64,000 bases of DNA from Alteromonas sp. IB21. GTDB lineage: Bacteria; Pseudomonadota; Gammaproteobacteria; Enterobacterales; Alteromonadaceae. The notes beneath the pieces are model-generated. The model did not search any database and had not been told where the DNA came from. It was given only the letters and a program-made list of their open reading frames with translations. The translations under genes were made by a program, and so were the position numbers. Position 1 is the stretch's first letter; the number at the start of each line of letters is the position of its first letter. The DNA is taken from assembly GCF_016405965.1 (NCBI RefSeq), contig NZ_JAEFCD010000019.1, forward strand, positions 1 to 64,000, given 5' to 3'. Shown in pieces: positions 33,887-47,135 of this stretch.

Positions 33887-34471
33887 ATGCGCCCGTATTG
33901 TGCTCGCTGTGCCTATCCCAGAAATACCTGCATTTGCGACCATATTAAAGAGGTCGACGTGTCTCTTAATATAACGGTCATCCAGCATGATAAAGAAGCT
34001 CAACATGCGAAAAACACCGTTAAACTGCTCTCTCTGTGTATACCTAATACGCAGGTTGTATTTGCTAGCAACAGTCACGACATGATGGCTTTATCGAAGC
34101 AGTGTAGTGATAAACACTGTGCGCTTATTTATCCTAACGAAGCGAGTATTGCCATAGAGAATATCCCAGACAGTAGAGCAAACAAAATCAGAACATTATT
34201 GCTTATTGATGGAAGCTGGAAACAAGCATTTGGTATCGTTAAAAAGAACCCTTGGCTAGAAAAACTTCCCGCTTTTCATTTTAGTGACGCCCCGCTTTCA
34301 AACTACCTCATTCGCCACACATCGGTTGATAACGCTCTTTCAACACTTGAGGCTACAGCTTATGCAATTAGCTACCTAGAAAAGACTGATATGAGTGCGC
34401 TATATAACGCTCAGAGCGCGTTGCAGCGAAACTGGCAAGGTCCTTTAGCCCATCGCAGAAAGTTATCATAA
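33887..34471 (+). CDS. tapT: tRNA-uridine aminocarboxypropyltransferase (DTW domain)
   Basis: A 194-residue DTW-domain enzyme that makes acp3U in tRNA (position 47 in E. coli) using SAM. The N-terminus has the zinc-binding cysteines CARCAYPRNTCIC (5-17). The DTW-type motif appears as DGSW (LLLIDGSWKQA), an accepted variant. The C-terminal HRRKLS basic tail is typical. Divergent from the Atl gene. Confidence 0.87.
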   Translation: MRPYCARCAYPRNTCICDHIKEVDVSLNITVIQHDKEAQHAKNTVKLLSLCIPNTQVVFASNSHDMMALSKQCSDKHCALIYPNEASIAIENIPDSRANKIRTLLLIDGSWKQAFGIVKKNPWLEKLPAFHFSDAPLSNYLIRHTSVDNALSTLEATAYAISYLEKTDMSALYNAQSALQRNWQGPLAHRRKLS

Positions 34472-34489
34472 ACAAGTGCGTAGTTATTG

Positions 34490-35089
34490 CTACGCATCCA
34501 TAGAAATGAAGCCTTTTTGGTCTTTTATCAATTGAATCCAGTTTCTAATAGCTGGATACGCAGAAAGGTCAAATCCCCCCTCATGGGCAACATGGGTATA
34601 AGCAAACAAGGAAATATCCGCAAGACTTATAGTATCCCCCAGTAAGAAAGGCGTTAAGCTAAGTTGATGCTCCATGACGGCAAGCGCTCTATAACCCCCA
34701 GCTTGTTTAGCGTCATACTCAGCTTTTTTTTCAGCAGGAAGCCCTAAATACACGTTTATATATCGAGCAACAGCAATATAGGGCTCATGACTATATTGTT
34801 CAAAGAACTGCCATTGTAATAGCTGTGCAAATTGATAAGGCGATGAGGGTACAAACGGCGTACTGGAAGCAATGTAATGCATAATTGCATTAGACTCAGA
34901 TAGCACTCTGCCATCATCTAACTCAAGCAAGGGAATCTTGCCATTAGGCGTTTTCTCTAGGAAGGAGGGAAGTCTTGTTTCTCCTTTCATAATATCTACG
35001 TCTATCCATTCGCACGTCTTACCCAATAAAGATAAAAGCAGCTGAATTTTATAGCAGTTTCCCGAACGTGTATCACCGTATATTCGCAT
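34490..35089 (-). CDS. Glutathione S-transferase family protein
   Basis: 199 residues with an N-terminal thioredoxin-like domain (MRIYGDTRSGNCYKIQLLL, catalytic Ser/Cys region; NGKIPLLELDDGRVLSESNA binds glutathione) and a C-terminal helical domain with the LADISLFAY motif. The start MRIYGD after a GGGAAC site is preferred to an ATG 18 bases upstream. Probably detoxification or a stress role; the substrate cannot be told. Confidence 0.88.
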   Translation of the reverse strand: MRIYGDTRSGNCYKIQLLLSLLGKTCEWIDVDIMKGETRLPSFLEKTPNGKIPLLELDDGRVLSESNAIMHYIASSTPFVPSSPYQFAQLLQWQFFEQYSHEPYIAVARYINVYLGLPAEKKAEYDAKQAGGYRALAVMEHQLSLTPFLLGDTISLADISLFAYTHVAHEGGFDLSAYPAIRNWIQLIKDQKGFISMDA

Positions 35090-35197
35090 GAGAAAGGTTC
35101 CCTTCAATGAAAAATAAAGAGTCCTACATTTTTACCGTTCGTACAAGAATATACTGAACAGTCAAACGTCATTTAGCGCAATATGTCTGAGCGTTTC

Positions 35198-36043
35198 TTA
35201 ATTACAGTATTTCTCTTTTATGTAGAGTAACTCCTCGATTTCCTGACTTCTCTCGGAAACTACGCTCTCTTTAATTAACTTATCAACTCTTTTTTCGATG
35301 TCTCTTGCCAACGCATACTTAACCTTCCTAACGATAAGCGCAATATAAATAAAGGGAGCAAACAGAAAAGAGACTATTAAGATAAACAGAAAAATCAGGG
35401 TGGCTATATCAAAAAAATGAATTGGTTGGTTTATCCAAAAAACTGGGATAACGGCAAGTACCAAACCAATCGCAGTTAACGTTATCATTGCTATTTTCAT
35501 AACGCGATTGTAAAGCTTAAGCTTATCAACCAAATCGATGTCTCCACCAAATAAAATCTTCCAGGAGTATCTATTAACTGTAATTAGTTGTAGAACGAAG
35601 AGAGTTAGTAATAGCCAAAAAGGTATGGCCCCTACTGCAACGATAAATACTTCTTTTTCGTGGAGCCTAGCTAGTAAGCCTTCAGAAAGCATGTACAAAA
35701 GAGGCATTATAAAACTTACTGCAACTGACCAAATCAGATGTTTTGCGAACTGTTCTGATAGCTTTTTTCGATGTAGCCAAAACTCATGTCGCTTTCCGAT
35801 AACATTCAGCATTGAATACAGATTTTTAGCTGCCTGTTTTTGAATAACTCTAATAGAAAAAAGAAACACACCACTTAATAATGCTGTCCCGATTGCAGTG
35901 TTAAAGTCACGCTGCGCGTCACTCGAGTCGATATTTACCCTCACCGTACCTGCTAAGAAGTGCAGAGTAACCATCGAGAAAACCAGTAAAGATGGATACA
36001 GTAGACATTCGAGAATGAGGTTTTTCTTCATTGTATTAGGCAT
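35198..36043 (-). CDS. Membrane protein, paralogue of its neighbour (second copy)
   Basis: 281 residues, not recognised as a named family. Six or so membrane segments with a charged C-terminal tail (RDIEKRVDKLIKESVVSERS). It shares with the upstream gene the sequence AQRDFNTAIG/AQRDFNSAIG after the first membrane segment and the same layout, so the two are tandem duplicates. It overlaps the upstream gene by 8 bases, implying one transcript. Function unknown. Confidence 0.7.
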   Translation of the reverse strand: MPNTMKKNLILECLLYPSLLVFSMVTLHFLAGTVRVNIDSSDAQRDFNTAIGTALLSGVFLFSIRVIQKQAAKNLYSMLNVIGKRHEFWLHRKKLSEQFAKHLIWSVAVSFIMPLLYMLSEGLLARLHEKEVFIVAVGAIPFWLLLTLFVLQLITVNRYSWKILFGGDIDLVDKLKLYNRVMKIAMITLTAIGLVLAVIPVFWINQPIHFFDIATLIFLFILIVSFLFAPFIYIALIVRKVKYALARDIEKRVDKLIKESVVSERSQEIEELLYIKEKYCN

Positions 36044-36986
36044 TGTTTAAAGAAATCCCAAAAACGGCAGCCCATGAAAAGGTGATTAAAGCAGTGCAAG
36101 CTAGAAGCCTGAGCTTCTCTCTTCCTAAAAACAGCCTCATAGATAAAGACTCTAGTTCTTCCACTTCGTATTGAACTTCCGAGAGTTGTACAACGTTACT
36201 CTTATTCGTTTTACCCTCGTCTTCATCTTTAAGATTGCGGACAACTTTTCTTTTCTCAATTAACCACAATGTGCGCAAATTCATGACTGGCTTATAAAGA
36301 AAAAATGCGACAAATAGCGAAAATAATAGCGTCATCAAAATATCAAAAGTCGGAATACTCTTTCCAAACCAAAAAATAGGAAAAAGGATTAAAGCTCCGC
36401 TAGTAAGTGTTGCATTAAAGAGAGCAAACCTTGCTAGTGAAGTAATTGAATTTAATCGATCGATTCCCGTTGCCGTTTGGTTAATAACAAATTTATTCAA
36501 ATAGTTAACGTAGGAGGATAACTGTACGAGGCACAGCAAAAGCAAGAACCAAAACAGAACTGCAGAGAAAGCAATTAGATATTGATGCAGCATCACTTTT
36601 GGGATGAGTAAACCCTCGATAAATACATATAACATCGCTATAAATAGTGCCACTATTAGGCAATTGACGCTATTAATGTGTAATTTGGTCGTGAGAATGG
36701 CCCTATGTTGGTTTAGATGGCTTAACTGGTTCGTTTTTACTAATATTGAAATGAGCGTGCTTGTAACGTTTTTATGATTCAACTGTAGACACAGCCAAAA
36801 ATATCCCGAAAGAATCGACATACCAATCGCAGAATTAAAGTCACGCTGTGCACGGACATTTCCCGCTTCAGGCCAATCAAGGGCACCTGTGAAATAGTGC
36901 ACTGATAGTAAAACCAATGTCGTTAAAAGAGGAAATAGGCCAATAGAGGCACCTTTGTGCATATTGGTGTAAGGGCTGAGTTTCAT
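36036..36986 (-). CDS. Membrane protein, paralogue of its neighbour (first copy)
   Basis: 316 residues with about six hydrophobic segments in the same order as the following gene, and a last one near the C-terminus (LLACTALITFSWAAVFG). A charged linker (RKVVRNLKDEDEGKTNKSNV) precedes it. The AQRDFNSAIG signature links it to its duplicate. Neither copy has a transport or catalytic motif that can be recognised. Confidence 0.7.
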   Translation of the reverse strand: MKLSPYTNMHKGASIGLFPLLTTLVLLSVHYFTGALDWPEAGNVRAQRDFNSAIGMSILSGYFWLCLQLNHKNVTSTLISILVKTNQLSHLNQHRAILTTKLHINSVNCLIVALFIAMLYVFIEGLLIPKVMLHQYLIAFSAVLFWFLLLLCLVQLSSYVNYLNKFVINQTATGIDRLNSITSLARFALFNATLTSGALILFPIFWFGKSIPTFDILMTLLFSLFVAFFLYKPVMNLRTLWLIEKRKVVRNLKDEDEGKTNKSNVVQLSEVQYEVEELESLSMRLFLGREKLRLLACTALITFSWAAVFGISLNNA

Positions 36987-37141
36987 TTACATTATTCAGT
37001 GGTTACAAAGAGAGAATTTTTTAACCGTAATACGTTTTATTTTCATTGGAAGCTATCTGGTTAACGATAAGCTTTGTGTAGTGTTATAGCAATAGAAATA
37101 AACGTAAGAGAATGTGAACGCCTACTTTTCGTGCGGGTAAT

Positions 37142-37169
37142 AAAAAACCCGCCAATTGGCGGGTTTTTT
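37142..37169 (-). terminator. Terminator of ATP synthase operon
   Basis: The perfect palindrome AAAAAACCCGCCAA/TTGGCGGGTTTTTT lies 14 bases after the atpC stop; a strong Rho-independent terminator working in both directions. Confidence 0.95.
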
Positions 37170-37183
37170 CAAAGCTGTGCTTT

Positions 37184-37597
37184 TTATTTGCGTAACTTCT
37201 GAATAAGACGAAGTTGAGCAATTGCTTCAGCAAGCTCGTGAGCTGCCTCTGCGTAGTTAAAGTCAGCGCCTGGGTTGGCGATGTGCTCTTCTGCACGTCG
37301 TTTGGCTTCTTGTGCTGCCTGCTCGTCAAGATCTTCAGCTCGAACCGCGGTATCAGCCAGTACGGTAACGTTACCAGGTTGTACTTCTAGTACACCACCA
37401 GCAACATAAATAACTTCTTCTTCACCGTGCTGTTTAACCAAACGCACCATACCAGGTCTAATAGCAGAGATAAGTGGCGCGTGACCGGGGTGGATACCCA
37501 GCTCACCTTCGCTACCTGTAACCTGAATCGCTTCAACGCGTCCTGAGAAAATTGCTTTCTCTGCGCTTACCACGTCCAAATGTACTGTCATTGCCAT
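37184..37597 (-). CDS. atpC: ATP synthase epsilon subunit
   Basis: 137 residues, the normal size. The N-terminal beta-sandwich ([39 protein letters not shown]) and the C-terminal helical hairpin ([22 protein letters not shown]) are both present. It belongs to the central stalk and inhibits ATP hydrolysis. Last gene of the operon. Confidence 0.97.
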   Translation of the reverse strand: MAMTVHLDVVSAEKAIFSGRVEAIQVTGSEGELGIHPGHAPLISAIRPGMVRLVKQHGEEEVIYVAGGVLEVQPGNVTVLADTAVRAEDLDEQAAQEAKRRAEEHIANPGADFNYAEAAHELAEAIAQLRLIQKLRK

Positions 37598-37657
37598 GTG
37601 AACCTCCTGATTAGGTACGTTAGCATTATGCTAGGCTAGCCGAAGCTAGCCACACAC

Positions 37658-39055
<1,398 letters not shown>

Positions 39056-39076
39056 TTATCTCTTTTAAACCTTTGC

Positions 39077-39937
39077 CTACACCGCCGCGGCACCGCTCAC
39101 AATCTCACTGATTTCTTGTGTGATTGCAGCCTGACGCGCTTTGTTATATATCAGTTGTAACTCATCAATAAGGTTACCGGCGTTGTCGGTTGCTGCCTTC
39201 ATGGCAACCATTCGCGCAGCTTGCTCTGACGCCGCGTTTTCTACAACACCCTGATACACCTGAGACTCAATGTAACGAACCATTAGTGCTTCCAAAATTT
39301 CTTTTGGATCTGGCTCATAGATGTAGTCCCAACGATGTTGGTATTCTTTGTCTTGTGACTTTGGCAAAGGCAATAACTGATTGATCACAGGTTTCTGTGT
39401 CATGGTGTTAACGAAGTCATTGAATACCAAGAATACTCGGTCAATTTGTCCTTCGTCATACGCTTTAAGCATAACGCGTACAACACCTACTACATCGCTC
39501 ACAGACGGCTTGTCACCTAAACCAGATTCAGCAGCAAGCAATTTGCCACCAAAACGGTTGAAGAAACTGCACGCTTTAGAACCTAATGCAGCGAAATCCA
39601 CTTCTACACCCTGTTCACGCCATTTTTTGACGTCTTGAGTGACGAGCTTAAATTCGTTGGTGTTCAAACCACCACATAAGCCTCGGTCAGTGGAAATCAC
39701 AATGTAACCGACGCGCTTGACTTCACGCTCTTCCAAATAAGGATGGCGATATTCAAGGTTACCGTTTGCAATGTGACCAATCACTTTAAGCATATTTTGT
39801 GCATATGGACGGCCAGAAGCCATACGTTCCTGCGCCTTTTTCATTTTAGACGCAGCAACCATTTCCATCGCACTGGTAATCTTCTGAGTATTTTTGATAC
39901 TCCCAATCTTACCTTTTATTTCTTTACCGCTGGCCAT
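39077..39937 (-). CDS. atpG: ATP synthase gamma subunit
   Basis: 286 residues, the rotor shaft. The N-terminal helix [20 protein letters not shown] and the C-terminal helix [19 protein letters not shown], which form the coiled coil turning inside the catalytic ring, are complete. Confidence 0.98.
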   Translation of the reverse strand: MASGKEIKGKIGSIKNTQKITSAMEMVAASKMKKAQERMASGRPYAQNMLKVIGHIANGNLEYRHPYLEEREVKRVGYIVISTDRGLCGGLNTNEFKLVTQDVKKWREQGVEVDFAALGSKACSFFNRFGGKLLAAESGLGDKPSVSDVVGVVRVMLKAYDEGQIDRVFLVFNDFVNTMTQKPVINQLLPLPKSQDKEYQHRWDYIYEPDPKEILEALMVRYIESQVYQGVVENAASEQAARMVAMKAATDNAGNLIDELQLIYNKARQAAITQEISEIVSGAAAV

Positions 39938-39994
39938 GACTATTTCTCCGATTACTCAACGAAATGCGCTGGTGTTAAACACCAGCACCATTGA

Positions 39995-41536
39995 TTACCA
40001 AGTTTGTGTCGCTTTAAAGTTTGTTAAAGCGTCGTTCAACTTAGCGGCAATCTCGTCGTTGTAGTTACCCGTTTCGTTGATAGTCTTCATAAGGTCAGCG
40101 TGTTCGCTGTTCATATAAGAATGAAGAGCTGCTTCAAAATCTAGGATTTTGTTAAGCTCGATACCCTTAAGGAAACCTTTTTCTACCGCGAACAGAGAAA
40201 CACCCATGTTAGCAATTGATAGCGGAGCGTATTGCTTCTGCTTCATCAGCTCAGTTACGCGCTCACCGTGCTCAAGTTGCTCACGAGTTGCATCATCAAG
40301 GTCAGAAGCAAACTGCGAGAACGCCGCTAATTCACGATACTGAGCTAGGGCTAGACGGATACCGCCACCCAGCTTCTTGATGATTTTAGTCTGTGCAGCA
40401 CCACCAACACGAGATACCGAGATACCAGCGTTAACCGCTGGACGGATACCTGCGTTAAACAAGTCAGTTTCTAGGAAGATCTGACCATCGGTAATTGAGA
40501 TTACGTTAGTAGGTACGAATGCAGATACGTCACCCGCTTGCGTTTCAATAATTGGAAGCGCAGTTAGTGAACCAGTTTTACCTTTCACTTCACCGTTAGT
40601 GTAACGCTCAACGTATTGCTCGTTTACACGTGCAGCACGCTCAAGTAGGCGAGAGTGAAGATAGAATACGTCACCTGGGTAAGCTTCACGGCCTGGTGGA
40701 CGCTTAAGTAGTAGTGAGATTTGACGGTAAGCAACAGCTTGCTTAGACAAATCATCATATACGATTAGCGCGTCTTCACCGCGGTCGCGGAAGAATTCAC
40801 CCATAGTACAACCAGAGTAAGGCGCTAGGTATTGAAGCGCAGCAGACTCAGATGCAGATGCGGCAACCACGATAGTGTGGTCAAGGGCACCGTGCTCTTC
40901 TAGTTTACGTACTACGTTAGCGATAGTAGACGCTTTCTGACCAACCGCCACGTACACACATTTGATGCCTGTACCTTTTTGGTTAATGATAGCGTCAACA
41001 GCCATAGCTGTTTTACCACACTGACGGTCACCGATGATAAGCTCACGCTGACCACGACCTACTGGGATCATGGCGTCAACTGACTTATAACCAGTTTGTA
41101 CTGGCTGATCTACTGATTGACGCTCGATTACGCCAGGTGCAATTTTTTCAACTGGCTCAAAACCCGCTGCGTCGATTGCGCCTTTGCCATCAATAGGCTC
41201 ACCAAGTGTGTTAACAACACGACCAAGAAGTGCGTTACCTACTGGTACTTCAAGAATACGGCCAGTAGATTGTACTTTATCGCCTTCTTTCAGGTCCGCA
41301 TATGGACCCATAACAACTGCACCTACAGAGTCTCGCTCAAGGTTTAGTGCAATTGCGTAACGGCTTCCAGGAAGCTCAATCATTTCACCTTGCATTACAT
41401 CTGCAAGGCCATGAATGCGGATAATACCGTCAGTTACTGCGACGATAGTACCTTCATTACGTGCTTCACTGCTTACATTGAACTGTTCAATTCTTTTCTT
41501 GATCAGTTCAGCAATTTCAGTGGAATTAAGTTGCAT
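39995..41536 (-). CDS. atpA: ATP synthase alpha subunit
   Basis: 513 residues, same as E. coli. The P-loop reads GDRQCGKT (169-176), with Cys where E. coli has Thr; this is a non-catalytic nucleotide site, so activity should not suffer. The VSRVGGAAQ segment with the arginine finger is intact. Confidence 0.98.
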   Translation of the reverse strand: MQLNSTEIAELIKKRIEQFNVSSEARNEGTIVAVTDGIIRIHGLADVMQGEMIELPGSRYAIALNLERDSVGAVVMGPYADLKEGDKVQSTGRILEVPVGNALLGRVVNTLGEPIDGKGAIDAAGFEPVEKIAPGVIERQSVDQPVQTGYKSVDAMIPVGRGQRELIIGDRQCGKTAMAVDAIINQKGTGIKCVYVAVGQKASTIANVVRKLEEHGALDHTIVVAASASESAALQYLAPYSGCTMGEFFRDRGEDALIVYDDLSKQAVAYRQISLLLKRPPGREAYPGDVFYLHSRLLERAARVNEQYVERYTNGEVKGKTGSLTALPIIETQAGDVSAFVPTNVISITDGQIFLETDLFNAGIRPAVNAGISVSRVGGAAQTKIIKKLGGGIRLALAQYRELAAFSQFASDLDDATREQLEHGERVTELMKQKQYAPLSIANMGVSLFAVEKGFLKGIELNKILDFEAALHSYMNSEHADLMKTINETGNYNDEIAAKLNDALTNFKATQTW

Positions 41537-41549
41537 GCTCTTATCCCCG

Positions 41550-42083
41550 TTATGCTTGCAACGCGTCTGCTAGACGGTTCAATTTCGACTTTACGGAACC
41601 ATCAATAACTGTATCACCGGCATTTATTACCATTCCAGCGATCAGGGCAGGGTCCACGTTACAATTAAGCTTCACTTTACGTGCCAAACGTTTTTCCAAA
41701 GATGCAACCAACTCTTTAAGTTGTGCATCGGTCAGCGTAGATGCTGAGGTTACGTCCACTTCTATTTCTTTGTCATAGTCAGCTTTAAAAGCATCAAACA
41801 AAGTAGAAATTTCAGGCAACGCGGCTAAACGTTTATTTTCAGCCAAAACTTTTACGAGGTTTTGGCCGTGTTCGTCGAGTTGCTCGCCACAAACATTATT
41901 AAAAATGTCGGCTAGCGTGTCGGCTGAAACCGCACCAGTTAATAACTGGTGCATATCATCGTTTTCAGCTACCGCGCTAGCAAAAGCGAGCATTTCTTGC
42001 CACTTCACAATGGCGTTTTTCTCGACTGCAAAATCGAAAGCAGCTTTAGCATAAGGACGAGCAACGGTTGTCAATTCAGACAT
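41550..42083 (-). CDS. atpH: ATP synthase delta subunit
   Basis: 177 residues. The N-terminal domain ([15 protein letters not shown]) binds alpha; the C-terminal domain ([19 protein letters not shown]) joins the b-subunit stalk. It begins 14 bases after atpF. Confidence 0.97.
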   Translation of the reverse strand: MSELTTVARPYAKAAFDFAVEKNAIVKWQEMLAFASAVAENDDMHQLLTGAVSADTLADIFNNVCGEQLDEHGQNLVKVLAENKRLAALPEISTLFDAFKADYDKEIEVDVTSASTLTDAQLKELVASLEKRLARKVKLNCNVDPALIAGMVINAGDTVIDGSVKSKLNRLADALQA

Positions 42084-42097
42084 GGCTCATCTCCCTC

Positions 42098-42568
42098 TTA
42101 AAGCTCAGCGACAAGTTTTTCAACAATGTCGTTTTGTGCGTTAGCATCGATTTCACGCTGTAAGATTTGCTGTGCGCCAGCAACTGCAAGAGCAGAAACC
42201 TGTTTGCGCAAATCTTCTTTGGCACGATTGCGTTCAGCTTCAATTTCGGCATAACCAGAAGCGATAATTTTCTCGCGTTCCGCATGGCCTTTTTGCGTTT
42301 CTTCGTCAACCAATTGGTTGGCGCGCTTTTTGGCCTGCTCGATAATTTCAGCTGCTTGCGCTTTCGCATCTTTCAATTGCTCAGTAGCTTTCGCTTGAGC
42401 AAGCTCTAGGTCTTTCTCTGCACGTTCAGAAGCTTCAAGCCCATCGGCGATTTTCTTCTGACGTTCTTCAATCGCTGCCATTAGTGGAGGCCATACATAT
42501 TTCATGCAGAACACCACGAACACAGCGAAGGCGATTAATTGACCGATAAAAGTGGCGTTAAAATTCAC
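42098..42568 (-). CDS. atpF: ATP synthase b subunit
   Basis: 156 residues: one N-terminal membrane segment ([19 protein letters not shown]) and a long charged helix that dimerises to form the peripheral stalk. Length and the [18 protein letters not shown] segment match E. coli. Confidence 0.97.
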   Translation of the reverse strand: MNFNATFIGQLIAFAVFVVFCMKYVWPPLMAAIEERQKKIADGLEASERAEKDLELAQAKATEQLKDAKAQAAEIIEQAKKRANQLVDEETQKGHAEREKIIASGYAEIEAERNRAKEDLRKQVSALAVAGAQQILQREIDANAQNDIVEKLVAEL

Positions 42569-42613
42569 AATCGCCCCTCCTCTTAAAGTTCGCTAAAAAA
42601 GTGTTTAGTAATA

Positions 42614-42835
<222 letters not shown>

Positions 42836-42933
42836 TTACGTCTCCGATTTAAGTTAAATTTAAAGTTAATGTTTAAAAGTCAAACTCTGTAAAAACGGTG
42901 CCGGATTTCCAGGTAACCGACACCCGTTAATGC

Positions 42934-43770
<837 letters not shown>

Positions 43771-43867
43771 TTAACCCAAGTTGTAAAGTGTAAAAATTTG
43801 GTGACTGGTTGTTATGCTTCAATCGATCGATTACGTTTTTTCGTTCTCGCAACGCCCTGCGTTGACT

Positions 43868-44275
43868 TTATTCTTTCGTACCGTAATGAAACATGGCGAG
43901 CCCGTGGCTAGCCGTTGTAATCACAAATGCCATGAAAATTTCCAGTGGCGAGGCGTTTAAACCTTTAAACGCAATTACAAATAAAATGATTGTCAGTGCC
44001 AGCTTCATTTTTGAGCCTTGGCTAAAACTACGTGCAACAAGCTCGTTTTTACTTGCTCCGGCATAACGAAATGCAAAAATAGCAAAAACAATATTAGGCA
44101 GGATACTTATTAGAGTTCCTGCGCCTGCTGATATGGCTGAATGACTCCCCCCAGCAGCGCCTGCGAGACCGGTAATGACTATGGCTGTGATTGCCTGAAA
44201 AAGTAGCCCTTTCTTGGCGAGGTCTAACCCGCGTCTTGCTAACTTGTTCGTCACTTTTACTCGCAGCTTGTTCAC
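43868..44275 (-). CDS. atpI: ATP synthase protein I
   Basis: 135 residues with four hydrophobic segments, first gene of the atp operon in its usual place. AtpI assists c-ring assembly and is not part of the finished enzyme. Sequence is poorly conserved, so the call relies on position and layout. Confidence 0.85.
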   Translation of the reverse strand: MNKLRVKVTNKLARRGLDLAKKGLLFQAITAIVITGLAGAAGGSHSAISAGAGTLISILPNIVFAIFAFRYAGASKNELVARSFSQGSKMKLALTIILFVIAFKGLNASPLEIFMAFVITTASHGLAMFHYGTKE

Positions 44276-44385
44276 GTCTTACAAAAAGCGTCAGAAGTAT
44301 ACTGTTTTACCGACAATTTTCAACAGTACAACGCTTTTTGAAAGTTATTCTGAAAATATTCTATTGCTATAACCGGAAAGGAGAG

Positions 44386-44407
44386 TGTCCGGTGTTCACA
44401 CCGGACA
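44386..44407 (-). terminator. Hairpin between parB and atpI
   Basis: The perfect inverted repeat TGTCCGGTG / CACCGGACA lies beyond the parB stop, with only a weak T-rich stretch after it. Probably separates the par and atp transcripts. Confidence 0.5.
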
Positions 44408-44460
44408 GCGTATCGATTGCGGGTAGGCAAGGGTACTTTATTATTTTTTATAATTATAAA

Positions 44461-45339
44461 CTATTGAATTTTAGAGATAATTCCATCTAATTGATCAAGA
44501 TCACTAAAGCTAATTGTTAGCTTACCTTTGCCTTTCGCGTTGTGGTCAATGCTCACTGGTGTACCTAAATTTTCTGAAAGTCGTGTCATGAGGTTTTGTA
44601 CATCCGGATCAACTTTCTTTTCAGGCTTGGGTTTAGCTGGCTCTAAAAGCTTTTTCACCAGCTTTTCGGTGTCGCGAACGGTAAGCCCTTTACCCGATAC
44701 CACTTGCGCAGTTTCTGATTGCGTTTCGCCTTCTAACGCTAAGAGTGCGCGAGCGTGACCCATCTCAATATCACCATGCTCAACCAGTAATTTCACGTCG
44801 TCGTTCAAATTGTTCAAGCGAAGTAAATTTGTCACCGTTGTGCGCGACTTACCCACGGCTTCTGCCACTTCTTGGTGGGTCAGTGCAAATTCATTCATCA
44901 AGCGGTCAAGGGCTTGCGCCTCTTCCATAGCGTTTAAGTCTTCACGCTGGATATTTTCAATAAGCGCGATAGCAACTGCTGCCTCATCCGGCACGTTTTT
45001 AACGATACACGGAATCTCATCTAACTGCGCGAGTTGGGATGCACGCCAGCGTCGCTCGCCGGCAATAATTTCATAGCGATGGTCGTCAACCCTTCTTACT
45101 ACGATAGGCTGAATAATACCCTGTGCGCGAATTGAAGATGCTAATTCTTCTAATGCCTCGGGTGACATGTCTTTACGGGGCTGATATTTCCCTGGCACTA
45201 AATATTCAATAGGGAGTTTTTTTAACTCGCCATTTGTTGAACTGACCTCGGCTGCATCCTGTTCTCTTTGAGCAGATGACTGGCTGGTTGCGAGTAATGC
45301 ATCTAAACCGCGGCCAAGGCCTCTTTTACGTGCTGACAT
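44461..45339 (-). CDS. parB: Chromosome partition protein ParB
   Basis: A 292-residue CTP-binding clamp that loads at parS and spreads along DNA. The N-terminal ParA-contact start MSARKRGLGRGLDALLA, the CTPase motif GERRWRA (94-100) and the parS-binding HTH (HQEVAEAVGKSRTTVTNLL, about 146-166) are present, with a C-terminal dimer domain. 45 bases after parA. Matching parS sites are found in recF. Confidence 0.96.
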   Translation of the reverse strand: MSARKRGLGRGLDALLATSQSSAQREQDAAEVSSTNGELKKLPIEYLVPGKYQPRKDMSPEALEELASSIRAQGIIQPIVVRRVDDHRYEIIAGERRWRASQLAQLDEIPCIVKNVPDEAAVAIALIENIQREDLNAMEEAQALDRLMNEFALTHQEVAEAVGKSRTTVTNLLRLNNLNDDVKLLVEHGDIEMGHARALLALEGETQSETAQVVSGKGLTVRDTEKLVKKLLEPAKPKPEKKVDPDVQNLMTRLSENLGTPVSIDHNAKGKGKLTISFSDLDQLDGIISKIQ

Positions 45340-45384
45340 AGTATCCTCTATGACATGTGCTGATGATATTCAGCTTATTGTCGT

Positions 45385-46179
45385 TTAACTTGCTTTTGCC
45401 TGTGCAGGCGATGTTTTATCTCTACGGCGCAGTATTTCACCCGCCAACGCTAAATACGCTTTTGCACCTGTTGATGACTTATCATAATACATCGCAGGTG
45501 TTCCGAAACTTGGTGCTTCAGCGAGGCGAACATTGCGCGGTATGACTGTCCGGTAAACCTGCTCACCAAAATGGCGCTTTAATTGCTCTGAAACGTCGTT
45601 AGCTAGGCGATTACGCGGGTCGTACATAGTACGCAATACGCCTTCAATCTTCAATTCAGGATTTACCACTGACGCTAATTTCTGAATAGTATCCATCAGG
45701 GCTGTAAGTCCCTCTAGTGCATAGTATTCACACTGCATTGGTACCATGACAGAATCTGCGGCAGCAAGAGCGTTAACCGTTAACTGATTAAGAGAAGGTG
45801 GGCAGTCGATAAATATAAAATCGTAATAATCCATTACAGGTTTAAGTGCATTACGCAAACGCACTTCACGAGCGAACATTTCCATGAGTTTTATTTCAGC
45901 CGCTGTCACGTCACCGTTTGCTGCAACCAAGTCATATTTACCCGTGGTGCTTTTAACTACCACATCGTTAATAGGCTTTTCTTCTATCAACAATTCGAAT
46001 GCGGTAGATTCAACGTCGTACTTATCAACGCCGCTCCCCATGGTAGCATTCCCCTGTGGATCGAGATCGATAAGCAATACTTTGCGTTTAGTTGCCGCCA
46101 TTGAGGCCGCCACGTTAACTGCGGTAGTTGTCTTACCCACACCACCTTTTTGATTCGCGATCGCGATTACCTTAGCCAC
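45385..46179 (-). CDS. parA: Chromosome partition ATPase ParA
   Basis: 264 residues, a Walker-type ATPase (soj-like, without N-terminal HTH). The deviant Walker A is KGGVGKTT (11-18), the Walker B DFIFIDCPPSL. It forms DNA-bound gradients that move ParB-parS complexes. Order rsmG-parA-parB is standard near the origin. Confidence 0.97.
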   Translation of the reverse strand: MAKVIAIANQKGGVGKTTTAVNVAASMAATKRKVLLIDLDPQGNATMGSGVDKYDVESTAFELLIEEKPINDVVVKSTTGKYDLVAANGDVTAAEIKLMEMFAREVRLRNALKPVMDYYDFIFIDCPPSLNQLTVNALAAADSVMVPMQCEYYALEGLTALMDTIQKLASVVNPELKIEGVLRTMYDPRNRLANDVSEQLKRHFGEQVYRTVIPRNVRLAEAPSFGTPAMYYDKSSTGAKAYLALAGEILRRRDKTSPAQAKAS

Positions 46180-46214
46180 GTTTGATCCTGTTATTGTCTA
46201 TTTCTATTTTTCAG

Positions 46215-46850
46215 CTATTTCTTTTTTAGCCAAACCAGATGTCGTTCGCCTACCAAATTTGGCACAGTGAGGTTTTCCGTTTTACTCACATGGAAGTGAC
46301 CACTCACTTCGTCTATTTCATCTTGTGGAAACTGACCTTTAAGCGCCAAGAATTGCCCTTCTGAATCTACCAGATGTTGACACCAGTGCAACATATCTTT
46401 TAGAGAAGCGAAAGCGCGACTTAACACAATATCATAAGGTGATTCACCGTTGTGCTCTTCAACGCGGCTTTGCACCGGCGATACATTAGTTAAGCCAAGG
46501 GTATGCACGCATTGCGTCATAAAACGTACGCGTTTTCCTAAAGAGTCAAGTAAAGTGAACGACTTTTCAGGGAAAGCGATTGCCAAAGGCATTCCCGGAA
46601 GACCAGGACCTGTACCCACATCAATAATATTCTCGCCTTCAAGAAACGGCACAATGGCTAACGAGTCCAAGATATGTTTAACCATCATCTGTTTAGGGTC
46701 TCTTACAGAGGTTAGGTTATAAGCCTTGTTCCACTTATCCATAAGCAGCACATAATCAACGAGTTGCTGCTGTTGCTTATCACTTAAATTTAATGAAAGA
46801 GCGTCGAGCCCAGAAACCAAAATGGTGTGCAATTCTTGCTGTATAGTCAT
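46215..46850 (-). CDS. rsmG: 16S rRNA m7G527 methyltransferase
   Basis: 211 residues with the SAM-binding segment [18 protein letters not shown] and the family segment [14 protein letters not shown]. Methylates G527 of 16S rRNA. Usual position between mnmG and parA. Confidence 0.97.
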   Translation of the reverse strand: MTIQQELHTILVSGLDALSLNLSDKQQQQLVDYVLLMDKWNKAYNLTSVRDPKQMMVKHILDSLAIVPFLEGENIIDVGTGPGLPGMPLAIAFPEKSFTLLDSLGKRVRFMTQCVHTLGLTNVSPVQSRVEEHNGESPYDIVLSRAFASLKDMLHWCQHLVDSEGQFLALKGQFPQDEIDEVSGHFHVSKTENLTVPNLVGERHLVWLKKK

Positions 46851-47135
46851 CGAAAAGTCTGTTTGTTCGCGTTGAAATGTTTTGCTTTACGCAGTTCCAC
46901 ATTGCTCAACACTATACGTGTTAGTCGAAACTGCCATGAATCTAGCCATTTTTTTCTATCCTTATCACGCTTGTTTCTTAAACGTGAACTGGAGGATAAG
47001 GCTACGCGCAGTTTAAATAGGCAATAGGTCTGAGTGAAAAGCGCCGAGTTTTTCTTTACTTCTTATCCACTATAATACGCGAATAAGTTAGAAAAACTAA
47101 GCGCTACGAGTTGTATGTTGAATCAAGCGCGCGAT

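Noticed and set aside
42076-42369. A lysine-rich 97-codon frame within atpF
   Set aside because: A +1 frame of the highly charged b-subunit helix, not an independent gene.
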